From: Paenibacillus tianjinensis | GTDB lineage: Bacteria; Bacillota; Bacilli; Paenibacillales; Paenibacillaceae | Direction: 5' to 3' | NCBI RefSeq assembly: GCF_017086365.1 | Contig: NZ_CP070969.1 | Location: 5,854,001 to 5,918,000 of the forward strand | Length of the DNA: 64,000 bases | Shown: positions 8,803 through 17,630 of the stretch, one piece after another | Numbering within the stretch: position 1 is the stretch's first letter | Layout: each line of letters opens with the position of its first letter | Notes under the pieces: model-generated | Databases searched by the model: none | What the model saw: only the letters and a program-made list of their open reading frames with translations | Told to the model about the DNA's origin: nothing | Made by a program: the position numbers and the translations under genes

Positions 8803-8823
8803 TATGCATAAGTATTATGTCAT
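8795..8823 (-). promoter_or_regulatory. Sigma-A-type promoter of carH
   Basis: On the minus strand, -35 ATGACA (8823-8818) and -10 TATAAT (8800-8795) have a 17-base spacer. The -10 is preceded directly by TG, giving TGTATAAT, so the first operator unit overlaps the -10 exactly as at the crt promoter. Confidence 0.75.
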
Positions 8824-8984
8824 TAAAGGTTATAGGCTATCCCAACATAAGAGAGACAGGAATAACCTTATACTCATTCAGCAACACTATAGAATCAGAT
8901 ATTTGCCATCTGTCTGCTTCACTTCTCCCTCCAGAGCGGTAATAGGTTGTTACAAAGCCGGAGCATACCCAGGAGGATCGCCCT

Positions 8985-10520
8985 ATGAATTCAAGCAAAC
9001 AACCCAGCCCGCAGGAACGGCTGTATCAATCCAGCAACTCCATGACCGGTTCATCCCTTGACTCCCAAAAACGGAAATTCCCGCGGCGGCGTCTATGGCT
9101 GGCTGCCGCTGTCCTGCTCATACTGTGGCTGGTCGCCGTCATGATCTATCAGACCCATAAACCGCTGCCGCCAGGTATCTCCTATGAGAGCCCTGTATAT
9201 CATGCTGACAACGTCAGCTTCTTACACGATCTGACCTATCAGGCGGGTAGCGGGGACGAGGAGTGGGAGGAGGAAATATTACCGAGGATACTGCAAATTG
9301 TCGATGAGTCCCGGCAATTTCTGGTGATCGATCTGTTCCTGTTCAATGACTACACTCATAAAGACCAGCAGTACCCCGCAGTCAGCCGGAAGCTTGCTGA
9401 TAAGCTTATCGCTCACAAAGCCGCTTATCCTGCCATGGATATCGTCTTCATAACCGATGAGGTTAACACCAATTACGGCTCCGCCTCCAATCATCTGCTG
9501 GATGAGCTGAAATCGGCAGGCATCAAGGTAGTGATAACCGATGTAGATGCACTCCGCGATTCGACGCCTGCCTACTCCGCCGTATGGCGCACCTTCATCC
9601 AGTGGTTCGGCCAGTCCGGAAACGGCTGGATTCCGAATCTAATGGCCAGCGAAGGGCCGGATATTACAGCCCGTTCTTATTTAAAGCTGCTCAATGTAAA
9701 AGCCAATCACCGCAAAGTTGTGGTCAGTGAGAATACCGCACTCATCTCCTCCGGCAACGTGCATGATGCCAGTGCCTATCATTCCAATATAGCGCTGGAG
9801 GTACAAGGCCCGGTTATTGCCGACATCCTGCGGTCTGAGCAGGCTGCGGCCGACCTCTCGGATGCCGGCCCGCTGCTGGGCAAGACGCCTGAATTCACGC
9901 AGACGGCTGAAGCTGCCGGCGGTCCGCTGGAGGTGCGTTATTTAACGGAGGGCAAAGTATATAAGTATGCACTTGAAGGGATCCGCGGGGCGGAGCAGGG
10001 CGATATGATCTGGATGGGTATGTTCTATCTTGCCGATGATGCCATAATCAACGCCCTGCTGGAGGCATCAGAGCGCGGCGCGGAGGTACGCCTCCTGCTG
10101 GACCCGAATCAGAATGCCTTCGGCCGGGACAAGATTGGGATCCCGAACCGTCCAGTCGCCATGGACCTGAACCGGCGTTCAGACGGAAAAATCGGTATCC
10201 GCTGGTACAATACCGGCAAAGAGCAGTATCATACCAAGCTGATGTTTATCGACAAGGCCTCAGGCAAATCAGTTGTCCTTGGTGGTTCAACCAATTTCAC
10301 AGCCCGCAACCTTGACGATTACAATCTGGAGAATGATCTCTGGGTGGCTGTCCCGCACGATCAGCCGCTATACACGGAGATATCCGGCTATTTCAACCGG
10401 CTGTGGACTAACGAAGGCGCAGAATACAGTCTGCCGCTGGAGGAATATCAGAGCGATGTGACTTGGCTGAAATATGTCATCTTCCGGATACAGGTAAGCC
10501 TGGGATTCACCACATTTTAA
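8985..10520 (+). CDS. Membrane-anchored phospholipase D-family protein
   Basis: 511 residues. A basic N-terminal tail and one membrane helix (about residues 36-53) are followed by two PLD half-sites. The first is NHRKVVV...SSGN and the second is YHTKLMFID...GGSTNFTARN, each with HxK and the downstream Asn; the Asp of the classic HKD is replaced or shifted in the first. The start has an AGGAGG site 7-8 bases upstream. The family includes cardiolipin synthases and phosphatidyltransferases, but the spacing here differs from Cls, so the substrate is open. It converges on a true cls-like gene across a shared terminator. A role in envelope lipid turnover is inference. Confidence 0.75.
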   Translation: MNSSKQPSPQERLYQSSNSMTGSSLDSQKRKFPRRRLWLAAAVLLILWLVAVMIYQTHKPLPPGISYESPVYHADNVSFLHDLTYQAGSGDEEWEEEILPRILQIVDESRQFLVIDLFLFNDYTHKDQQYPAVSRKLADKLIAHKAAYPAMDIVFITDEVNTNYGSASNHLLDELKSAGIKVVITDVDALRDSTPAYSAVWRTFIQWFGQSGNGWIPNLMASEGPDITARSYLKLLNVKANHRKVVVSENTALISSGNVHDASAYHSNIALEVQGPVIADILRSEQAAADLSDAGPLLGKTPEFTQTAEAAGGPLEVRYLTEGKVYKYALEGIRGAEQGDMIWMGMFYLADDAIINALLEASERGAEVRLLLDPNQNAFGRDKIGIPNRPVAMDLNRRSDGKIGIRWYNTGKEQYHTKLMFIDKASGKSVVLGGSTNFTARNLDDYNLENDLWVAVPHDQPLYTEISGYFNRLWTNEGAEYSLPLEEYQSDVTWLKYVIFRIQVSLGFTTF

Positions 10521-10532
10521 AACAGCAAAGAA

Positions 10533-10564
10533 CCGCCGGAAGCTCCATAGCTTCCGGCGGTTTT
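10533..10564. terminator. Bidirectional intrinsic terminator
   Basis: A perfect 12-bp stem (CCGCCGGAAGCT and its complement) with a 4-base loop. It is followed by TTTT on the plus strand and by a TTCTTTG run on the minus strand. It serves the converging PLD-family and cls genes. Confidence 0.85.
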
Positions 10565-10570
10565 CTCGTC

Positions 10571-12079
10571 TTACAGCAGCGGTGACATCAGCCGTGCCGC
10601 TGATTCCAGCAGCCGCTCGAGCAGCCTTTTGTTCATGAAGGTCTCATGCACAATCAGGCGTGTCGACAGCAGATCGCGCTCAAAATCAGCTACAATACGT
10701 GACACGCTCTCCGTCTGCAGCAGCAGAGCGTTTACTTCAAAATTAAGATGGAAGCTGCGCATATCCATATTCGCCGTGCCGATGGTGGCGATCTCCCCGT
10801 CTGTAATCAGCAGCTTCGAGTGGATAAAGCCCTTCTCGTATTCGTAAATCTTCACGCCTGATTCCAGCAGCGCCGGAAAATAGGAATGCGAAGCCAGAAA
10901 CGGCAGCCATTTATCCGGTTTGGCCGGAAACAGAAGACGCACATCCAGGCCGGACATCGCGGCAACCCGCAGTGCGGTCAGGATATCCTCATCCGGGATA
11001 AAGTAGGGGCTGGCAATCCATACCGATTTTTCCGCAGAAGTAATCATGGAGAAAAAGATGTTCTTGAGTGCCCGGCGCTCATTGTCCGGTCCGCTGGCAA
11101 TAATCTGTACTGCCCCGTCCCCGTTTGTAAAACGCAGCTGCGGGGAGAGATAATCCTGCTCCAGTATTTTCTCCCCGGTCGTATGCATCCAGTCCTGCAG
11201 GAAAATAATCTGCATCGTCCGCACGGCCTCACCGCGGAGCAGCATATGCGTATCGCGCCAGAACCCGTACGTCTTGCTGCGGCTGAGATATTCGTCCCCA
11301 ACGTTAAGTCCGCCCATAAAGCCGACATCCCCGTCTATGACTACAATCTTGCGGTGATTACGGTAATTCACCCGGCTGGAGAAAAAGGAAGTAGAATTGC
11401 CGTAAGCCGCCACCTGTACCCCTGCATCGGTCAATTCCTTGAGGAAGGCTTTGGAAAGCTGAATGCTGCCAACGGCGTCATACATAAATCTGACCGTGAC
11501 GCCTGCCCGTGCCTTTTCAATCAGAATCTGCTGAATGCGTGTTCCGATGTGGTCAGCCCGAAAAATATAATATTCCATATGAATATGATGCTGTGCCTGC
11601 CGCAGCTCCAGCAGCAAGGTGCCGAATGTCTCTTCGCCGTTGGTCAGAATCCGCGTTTCCGAACTGAAGGATATCGGTGTCCGGGCCAGCCTTTGCGACA
11701 GACCCAGCAGCTTTTGGCGGGAAGGTTCAAAAATAGACCAGTCCTGATGCGTACGCAGTGCATCGTTCTCAATCCGCTCGTAAGCCATCAGATCGCGCTG
11801 GGCCTTCTTATCATATTTGCGCCGCTTGAACACGTTTTGTCCAAAGAGGAAATAAAAGACAAGCCCGAGTACCGGAATCAGCGCAAGCAGCAGAATCCAG
11901 GCCATGGTTGTGGAGGGATTGCGGTTTTCCATGAAAATGCCAAGACCGATGGAGATGACGGTCAGCGTGGAGAAAATACTGATGATTGTCCCGGCTGTAC
12001 TTCCGAAAATGCCGAAACCAAAATAATAAAATGCCAGTAATGCAGCAATAATGACTATAGCCTGCAGTCCTCTTCTCAT
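10571..12079 (-). CDS. cls: Cardiolipin synthase
   Basis: 502 residues, the usual length for bacterial ClsA-type enzymes. Two N-terminal membrane helices (about residues 5-60) precede two complete HKD motifs: NHRKIVVIDGDVGFMGG and IHSKLLITDGEIATIGTANMD. It transfers a phosphatidyl group between two phosphatidylglycerol molecules to make cardiolipin and glycerol at the membrane. The gene is monocistronic, with an AAGGTAGG site before the ATG and a strong terminator directly after the stop. Confidence 0.92.
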   Translation of the reverse strand: MRRGLQAIVIIAALLAFYYFGFGIFGSTAGTIISIFSTLTVISIGLGIFMENRNPSTTMAWILLLALIPVLGLVFYFLFGQNVFKRRKYDKKAQRDLMAYERIENDALRTHQDWSIFEPSRQKLLGLSQRLARTPISFSSETRILTNGEETFGTLLLELRQAQHHIHMEYYIFRADHIGTRIQQILIEKARAGVTVRFMYDAVGSIQLSKAFLKELTDAGVQVAAYGNSTSFFSSRVNYRNHRKIVVIDGDVGFMGGLNVGDEYLSRSKTYGFWRDTHMLLRGEAVRTMQIIFLQDWMHTTGEKILEQDYLSPQLRFTNGDGAVQIIASGPDNERRALKNIFFSMITSAEKSVWIASPYFIPDEDILTALRVAAMSGLDVRLLFPAKPDKWLPFLASHSYFPALLESGVKIYEYEKGFIHSKLLITDGEIATIGTANMDMRSFHLNFEVNALLLQTESVSRIVADFERDLLSTRLIVHETFMNKRLLERLLESAARLMSPLL

Positions 12080-12219
12080 GGGTAACCTACCTTCTCTTTC
12101 TACCTTCGATCACTAAAATGTCACATTTATATATTACCTGAAGAATACGTTTCTTCCTACTGTAAACCACTGCAAAAATGAAATTACAACAATACTGTAA
12201 CCTCTGCTGCAACGGGATT

Positions 12220-12248
12220 TGTATTGTTCCGAAATATATACTATAATC
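12220..12248 (+). promoter_or_regulatory. Promoter of the TetR/RND operon
   Basis: TTGTAT (12220-12225), 17 bases, then TATAAT (12243-12248). Just downstream, TTGAC-N6-GTCAA (12253-12268) forms an inverted repeat at the likely start of transcription, a plausible TetR autoregulatory operator. Confidence 0.65.
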
Positions 12249-12306
12249 ACTTTGACCTTGCAGTCAATAATAGAACCAACAAGTCAGAAAGGAGTCTAAC
12301 TGTTTC

Positions 12307-13221
12307 GTGGCTGATAAAAATGCAAATAAAAAAGAGCAGATTATCAAGACAGCAATGCAGCTATTCGCTGTGAAAGGTTCGTCCTCCACGTCCATGCAGG
12401 AGATTGCCGAGCTTTGCGGAATATCGAAGGGCAGTCTATACCTGGTGTTCAAGTCCAAGGAAGAGCTGGAGCGCAGCATTTATATATATTGCTTCCGCAT
12501 GATCCGTGATCCGTTGCAGCGTGAGGAGCAGCAGAGCCGCAGTACCCCAAAGGAAAAGCTGCGCAACCAGGTTGAAATCCTGCTCACCCATGTATACGAG
12601 CTGCGTGAATTTTTGCAGCGTCAATTCCAGGAAATCGCCGGAAAGGGCGGAACGGAGGTCCCGGAATGGATCCGCAAGTCCAATGCTCCCCTGCTGCTCT
12701 GGTTCCAGAACAAGCTGGAGATTCTCTATGGCCGGGAGATTCTCCCGTACACCGGAGACTTATTCCTGTTCGCAGACGGAATGATTCACGCCTTCATCCG
12801 GCTTATCTTCAATCAGGAGTCTACGGTTGCCATTGCCCGGCTGGCCGATCATCTGGTAGACCTGCTCGACATCGTCGCAGCCGGCCTGCTCACCGGCCAT
12901 AAGGAGCCGCTGATTCCCTCCGCCATTCTGGAGAATTGGATGAACGTGCAGGAGGACAGCCAGCGCAGAAATCCGCTGCAGCTAATCAAAGAGATGAAGG
13001 CGCTGCTCACGAGTATTCCGGCAGCAGAGCAGCAGAGTGTAGAAGACGGCCTGGAATCACTGGCTGTTCTGGAGAGTGAATTTCTCATGCCGAATCCCCG
13101 CAAAGTTATCATCCGCGGGATGCTGGCCAACCTTCAGGAACATCCTGTCCTACACGGGGAGCTGGCCGCCCTGCAAAAATTGATATCGCCTTATATGCCG
13201 AATTCATGCGGGTTTCACTAA
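12307..13221 (+). CDS. TetR-family transcriptional regulator of the RND exporter
   Basis: 304 residues, longer than the usual 190-220, starting with a GTG behind AAAGGAG. The helix-turn-helix is at about residues 8-55 (SSTSMQEIAELCGISKGSLY...FKSKEEL), as in TetR proteins. The rest is the ligand/dimer domain plus an extra C-terminal segment of about 80 residues that I cannot assign. It precedes the RND exporter by 112 bases on the same strand, and an inverted repeat lies at its own promoter. Drug- or lipid-responsive repression of the exporter is inferred from this arrangement. Confidence 0.85.
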   Translation: MADKNANKKEQIIKTAMQLFAVKGSSSTSMQEIAELCGISKGSLYLVFKSKEELERSIYIYCFRMIRDPLQREEQQSRSTPKEKLRNQVEILLTHVYELREFLQRQFQEIAGKGGTEVPEWIRKSNAPLLLWFQNKLEILYGREILPYTGDLFLFADGMIHAFIRLIFNQESTVAIARLADHLVDLLDIVAAGLLTGHKEPLIPSAILENWMNVQEDSQRRNPLQLIKEMKALLTSIPAAEQQSVEDGLESLAVLESEFLMPNPRKVIIRGMLANLQEHPVLHGELAALQKLISPYMPNSCGFH

Positions 13222-13333
13222 TCCTCGCGCAAATGGAAGTGGAAGCAGAGAGAGAAGTAACGGATAGGCAGGCAGCACAACATTAATTTAGGGTTTTCCA
13301 TCAGGAAAGTCCGAGAGGAGCAGAATCATACTT

Positions 13334-16300
13334 ATGAAAAGCTTGATTAATTTTTCTCTAAGAAACAAATTCGCGATTTGGCTTCTGACGATCATTATCG
13401 TGTTCGCGGGTCTTTACAGCGGACTTACCATGAAGCAGGAGACACTGCCAAATATCAGCATCCCTTACCTTAGCGTGACTACAATTTATCCTGGTGCAGC
13501 GCCTGAAGGTGTCGTAAATGACGTCAGCAAACCGCTGGAACAAAAGCTGCGCAATGTAGACGGCGTCAAAATGATCACCTCCTCCTCACTCGAGAATGCT
13601 TCCAGCATTCAAATCGAGTTTGATTACGGCACGAATCTGGACAATGCTACAGCAGCGGTACGCGAGGCTCTTAATGACGTAACACTGCCGGACGAGGCCC
13701 AGAAGCCGACCATCTCCCGGTTCAGTCTCAGCTCACTTCCGGTCATCTCGCTAAGTTTGACGGATAACGGCTCGGCTGATTTGGAGGAGATGACACGCAT
13801 TGCCGAGAACGACATCCGTCCTGCCCTTGAAGATATTGAAGGCGTAGCTTCCGTATCCATCGCCGGGCAATATGTGAAGGAAGTCTCCCTTAAGTTTGAT
13901 CAGGCCAAGCTGAAACAATACGGCCTGACTGAAGATACGATCAAGGGTATTGTGCAGGCCTCCTCCCTCCGGGTGCCGCTCGGCTTGTTCGAAATGGAAA
14001 AATCCCAGAAGGCCGTTGTAGTGGATGGCAATATCACCACCGTAGATGATCTTAAGAACCTGGCAATTCCACTGGTGCCATCAGCCGGCGGTACAGCTCC
14101 CGGAACGGGTGCAGCCGGAGCAGCAGGTGCTGCAGATGCAGCCGGTGCCGGTGCAGCTGGTGCCGGTCCGGCCGGCGCCGCAGCTGCTGCAGGACTGCCG
14201 ACTGTGAAGCTGGGAGAACTTGCAGCCATTGAAGTTACAGGCAAATCAGAATCGATCTCCCGTACAAACGGCAAAGAGTCGATCGGAATTCAGATTGTAA
14301 AGGCCAATGACGCCAATACTGTTGAAGTTGTAAATGGCGTTAAGGACAAAACCGAAGAATTGAAGCAGCAATATAAGGATCTGGAACTGACGGTTCTGCT
14401 CGATCAAGGCAAGCCGATTGAGGATTCCGTGAACACCATGCTGTCCAAGGCCGCCTTCGGTGCCTTGTTCGCAGTGCTCATCATCCTGCTGTTCCTGCGT
14501 AACATCCGTTCAACCATTATTTCCATCATCTCCATCCCGTTGTCGCTGCTCATCGCCGTTTTGTGCCTGCGCCAGATGGATATTACCCTTAACATGATGA
14601 CCCTCGGGGCCATGACCGTCGCCATCGGCCGCGTCGTCGATGACTCCATCGTGGTTATCGAGAACATTTACCGGCGTATGACACTGTCGGGAGAGAAGCT
14701 GCGCGGCAGAGAACTGATCAGCGCAGCTACGCGTGAAATGTTCGTACCGATTATGTCCTCCACCATTGTTACAATCGCCGTGTTCCTGCCGCTCGCCTTC
14801 GTCAGCGGTATGGTAGGCGAGCTGTTCCTGCCGTTCGCACTGACCATGGTCTTCTCGCTCATCGCATCACTGGTCGTAGCCATTACCCTGGTGCCTGCAC
14901 TGGCACACTCGCTATTCCGTAATGGCCTGAAGAAGGGCAAGAAGAATCATGTGGAGAAGCCGGGCAAAATGGCTGTAGGCTACCAGAAGATCCTGAACTG
15001 GTGTCTTTCCCACAAACTGATTACGTTTGGGGTTGCTGTTCTTTTACTGGTGGGCAGCCTGTTCCTGATCAAACCGATCGGCGTGAGCTTTATGCCATCC
15101 CAGGAAGATAAGAGTGTAATTATGACCTTCTCGCCAAAAGCCGGACAGACGGCTGAGGATGTGCAGCAGCAAGGCCTGAAGGCAGAAAAATTCATTCTGG
15201 CCCAAGAGCATGTAGTGAACATGCAGTATTCCATCGGGGGCAGCGGGTTCATGGGAATGGGCTCGAACAACTCCGGCCTTTTCTATATCACCTATGACAG
15301 CGATACGCCTGATTTCGAAACCGTCAAGGAAAAGCTGATTGAAAATCTGACGAAGGAAGTGCCGGATGGCGTGTGGGGCGATATGTCCGGCATGGCGGGC
15401 GGCGGGCTTGGCGGCAATACGCTGACTGTGAACATTTTTGGCGATACATTGGATCAGCTGAAGCCGGTAGCCGATGAGATTGCGGGCATCGTGAATGCCG
15501 ACACCAAAAACTTCAAGGATGGAGAGACCAGCCTCTCCGAATCGTATGAGCAATACACCGTTGTTGCCGATCAGGCGAAGCTTAGCTCGCTTGGTCTGAC
15601 CGCAGGACAAATTGCCATGAAGCTGAGTCCGGTCAATACCCGTCCGGTACTGACAGAGGTGGCTGTTGACGGCAAGAACTACAATGTTTACATTGAAGCC
15701 GATACTACTAAATACAGCAGTATTCAGGAAATGGAAGCTGCCACACTGACCTCTCCCCTCGGATTTACGGTGCCGGTCAGCCAGGTGGCCACCATTGAAA
15801 AAGGCACATCGCCCGATACCATTACCCGCATAGACGGCAAGATGAGCGTTGATGTAACAGCGGATATTATCGCCAGCGATGTAAACAGCGCTTCGAACAG
15901 CGTGAAGGAGAAGGTTGAAGCACTGGATCTGCCGGATGGAGTAACGGTTTCCTTCGGCGGTGTGACTGAGCAGATCAATGAAACCTTCGGCCAGCTCGGA
16001 ATCGCCATGGCAGCCGCAATTGCCATTGTATACTTCGTGCTTGTCGTGACATTCGGCGGCGGTCTCGCACCGTTCGCGATCCTGTTCTCCCTGCCGTTCA
16101 CCGTAATCGGAGCCCTTGTTGCTCTGCTCCTGGCCGGAGAAACGCTGAACGTCTCTGCACTGATGGGCGCACTGATGCTGATCGGTATCGTCGTCACCAA
16201 CGCGATCGTTCTGATCGACCGGGTTATTCACAAGGAAAAAGAAGGCCTGTCTACCCGCCAAGCGCTGCTTGAGGCCGGCGGTACCCGCCTTCGTCCGATT

Positions 16301-16498
16301 CTGATGACCGCACTCGCGACCATCGGGGCTCTGCTTCCGCTGGTAACCGGGCTGGAGAACAGCGCCGGGATTATCTCCAAGGGTCTGGGCGTGACCGTTA
16401 TCGGCGGTCTGGTCAGCTCCACCCTGCTGACACTTGTTGTGGTGCCGGTGGTCTATGAATTCCTGATGAAATTCCGCAGCAAGCGGGTTGAGGAATAG
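13334..16498 (+). CDS. RND-family efflux transporter (AcrB/SwrC-like)
   Basis: 1054 residues, normal for an RND pump, with the first helix at residues 10-30 and two blocks of membrane helices (about 360-550 and 880-1040). The proton-relay Asp pair is present in VVDDSIVVIENIYRRM (helix 4). Gram-positive relatives such as SwrC export surfactants and other amphiphiles without an outer-membrane partner. A low-complexity Gly/Ala segment (about residues 250-289) interrupts the first periplasmic-type loop. The gene follows the TetR regulator and ends at a strong hairpin. Substrate unknown. Confidence 0.9.
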   Translation: MKSLINFSLRNKFAIWLLTIIIVFAGLYSGLTMKQETLPNISIPYLSVTTIYPGAAPEGVVNDVSKPLEQKLRNVDGVKMITSSSLENASSIQIEFDYGTNLDNATAAVREALNDVTLPDEAQKPTISRFSLSSLPVISLSLTDNGSADLEEMTRIAENDIRPALEDIEGVASVSIAGQYVKEVSLKFDQAKLKQYGLTEDTIKGIVQASSLRVPLGLFEMEKSQKAVVVDGNITTVDDLKNLAIPLVPSAGGTAPGTGAAGAAGAADAAGAGAAGAGPAGAAAAAGLPTVKLGELAAIEVTGKSESISRTNGKESIGIQIVKANDANTVEVVNGVKDKTEELKQQYKDLELTVLLDQGKPIEDSVNTMLSKAAFGALFAVLIILLFLRNIRSTIISIISIPLSLLIAVLCLRQMDITLNMMTLGAMTVAIGRVVDDSIVVIENIYRRMTLSGEKLRGRELISAATREMFVPIMSSTIVTIAVFLPLAFVSGMVGELFLPFALTMVFSLIASLVVAITLVPALAHSLFRNGLKKGKKNHVEKPGKMAVGYQKILNWCLSHKLITFGVAVLLLVGSLFLIKPIGVSFMPSQEDKSVIMTFSPKAGQTAEDVQQQGLKAEKFILAQEHVVNMQYSIGGSGFMGMGSNNSGLFYITYDSDTPDFETVKEKLIENLTKEVPDGVWGDMSGMAGGGLGGNTLTVNIFGDTLDQLKPVADEIAGIVNADTKNFKDGETSLSESYEQYTVVADQAKLSSLGLTAGQIAMKLSPVNTRPVLTEVAVDGKNYNVYIEADTTKYSSIQEMEAATLTSPLGFTVPVSQVATIEKGTSPDTITRIDGKMSVDVTADIIASDVNSASNSVKEKVEALDLPDGVTVSFGGVTEQINETFGQLGIAMAAAIAIVYFVLVVTFGGGLAPFAILFSLPFTVIGALVALLLAGETLNVSALMGALMLIGIVVTNAIVLIDRVIHKEKEGLSTRQALLEAGGTRLRPILMTALATIGALLPLVTGLENSAGIISKGLGVTVIGGLVSSTLLTLVVVPVVYEFLMKFRSKRVEE

Positions 16499-16520
16499 CA
16501 TTTAGAATTTTTATATTTTC

Positions 16521-16558
16521 AAAAAAGGCGCCTTTCCATAAATGGAAAGGCGCCTTTT
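16521..16558 (+). terminator. Intrinsic terminator after the RND gene
   Basis: A perfect 13-bp stem (16527-16539 with 16542-16554) and a 2-base centre, followed by TTTT; six A residues precede it, so it may also act on the converging torD-like gene. Confidence 0.82.
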
Positions 16559-16604
16559 GAATTCTAGCAGAACTGTGCTTGCCAGCTTATTTATCTCCTC
16601 GGGC

Positions 16605-17300
16605 TTAGGCCATCGTTGCCGCGCTGCTCTCCAGTGAAGCTCTCCAGGCCCGCAGCATCTGCAGATCCTGCGGCAGGAATTCTTCAAGCATATGGCTGAG
16701 GCCCAGGTAGAGCGGGCTGTCCGTCGCCGCGTTAAAACGGCTGCAGAACTGCGGTGTCCATTTCAGCAAATGCTCTTCAAGGAACCGTTCCTGAATGTCC
16801 AGCAGCTCCATGGCGCTGCGGATGGAGAAGCTGTTAAACAGCATCCGCTCATGCATCACGGCCATGAATTCAAGCTCAATCGCAATATGGTCATCCGCTT
16901 CCCCGCTGCATTTCTTGAAGACAATCCCCGCCGAGGCATAGACATCGGAGAGTACATTACAGAACTCCTGCTCACGGCCGAGCTCCGCTGCTTCGCGTGC
17001 AACAAAAAGGCTTACCGGACGCTCATTCATCAGTCTGGTGTACTCAAGGGTCTCCTTCTCGCAGATCATCAGCAGCTCTGACGGGTCCTGGCTGCACAGG
17101 TAGCGTTTCAATTCCCGTCCACCCTCCGTCATTTCAGCAGCCATGGCCATTTGCCGGTTGGTGCTCCACCGAGCAACGAGTGAAAGCGATGGTTTACGAC
17201 CGTAAAAATCAACTAAGATCTGATATATTAATCCCCGGCTCTCCAGCCAGCGGCTAAAAACCTCCGGAACGACAAGCGCTGGAACAGTTGGTATCGTCAT
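16605..17300 (-). CDS. TorD/DmsD-family molybdoenzyme chaperone
   Basis: 231 residues, all-helical in character. The segment EFCNVLSDVYASAG...DDHIAIELEFMAVMHER matches the conserved E(P)xDHIxxELEFM block of TorD, DmsD and NarJ chaperones. These bind the signal region of molybdopterin enzymes and help cofactor insertion. I placed the start at the ATG at 17300, which follows GGGAGG directly, rather than at 17396. It is divergent from moaA, and a YoaE-like molybdoenzyme lies 16 kb away. No Tat-exported partner is adjacent, so its client is unknown. Confidence 0.8.
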   Translation of the reverse strand: MTIPTVPALVVPEVFSRWLESRGLIYQILVDFYGRKPSLSLVARWSTNRQMAMAAEMTEGGRELKRYLCSQDPSELLMICEKETLEYTRLMNERPVSLFVAREAAELGREQEFCNVLSDVYASAGIVFKKCSGEADDHIAIELEFMAVMHERMLFNSFSIRSAMELLDIQERFLEEHLLKWTPQFCSRFNAATDSPLYLGLSHMLEEFLPQDLQMLRAWRASLESSAATMA

Positions 17301-17438
17301 TTGTAAAACCTCCCTATTGGTTTGACCGAGGCGCAAGCCTTTAAGGAGCTTAATAACTGCCGCGCTTCCGGTATCATAGCTGTATTCTTTCCGCATAAGG
17401 TCAACATCATCGCCAAGCCCTTTTTCTTGGGCACCTTT

Positions 17439-17467
17439 ATTATATCGAAAATGTTAAGCGCTTTCAG
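17439..17467 (-). promoter_or_regulatory. Candidate promoter of the torD-like gene overlapped by a cre-like site
   Basis: On the minus strand, CTGAAA (17467-17462), 17 bases, TATAAT (17444-17439). The sequence TGAAAGCGCTTAACA (17466-17452) overlaps the -35 and spacer and differs from the CcpA cre consensus mainly by one extra A. The remaining 17301-17630 region holds only this and the moaA promoter. Confidence 0.5.
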
Positions 17468-17566
17468 TGAGCATTCTATGACCAAAAACTTAAATTGTCG
17501 TACTTCTGTCAAAATTAGACTGTGCCTTTCTGTTTCTGTCCCCTATTATTTAGATGGGTTATTAGA

Positions 17567-17595
17567 TTGACGGAAGCCATAGTAATCTTTAAAAT
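17567..17595 (+). promoter_or_regulatory. Sigma-A-type promoter of moaA
   Basis: TTGACG (17567-17572), 17-base spacer, TAAAAT (17590-17595), about 28 bases upstream of the moaA ribosome site. I saw no molybdenum-cofactor riboswitch in the short leader. Confidence 0.65.
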
Positions 17596-17630
17596 TTAAA
17601 TAAAAATGCAACAACTGAAGGGAGAGGCCT

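Noticed and set aside
8826..8869. 8-bp inverted repeat with a 28-base loop (AAGGTTAT/ATAACCTT) upstream of the PLD-family gene
   Set aside because: Short arms and long loop in AT-rich DNA; expected by chance and not tied to a promoter.
10886..12040. 384-codon ORF opposite cls
   Set aside because: Shadow of a clear cardiolipin synthase with both HKD motifs.
15044..16501. 485-codon antisense ORF over the RND gene
   Set aside because: It is the mirror of a well-supported exporter with conserved RND motifs; the predicted protein has no recognisable domain.
17301..17630. Molybdenum cofactor riboswitch upstream of moaA
   Set aside because: The moaA promoter lies close to the gene and the leader is too short; no matching fold was seen.
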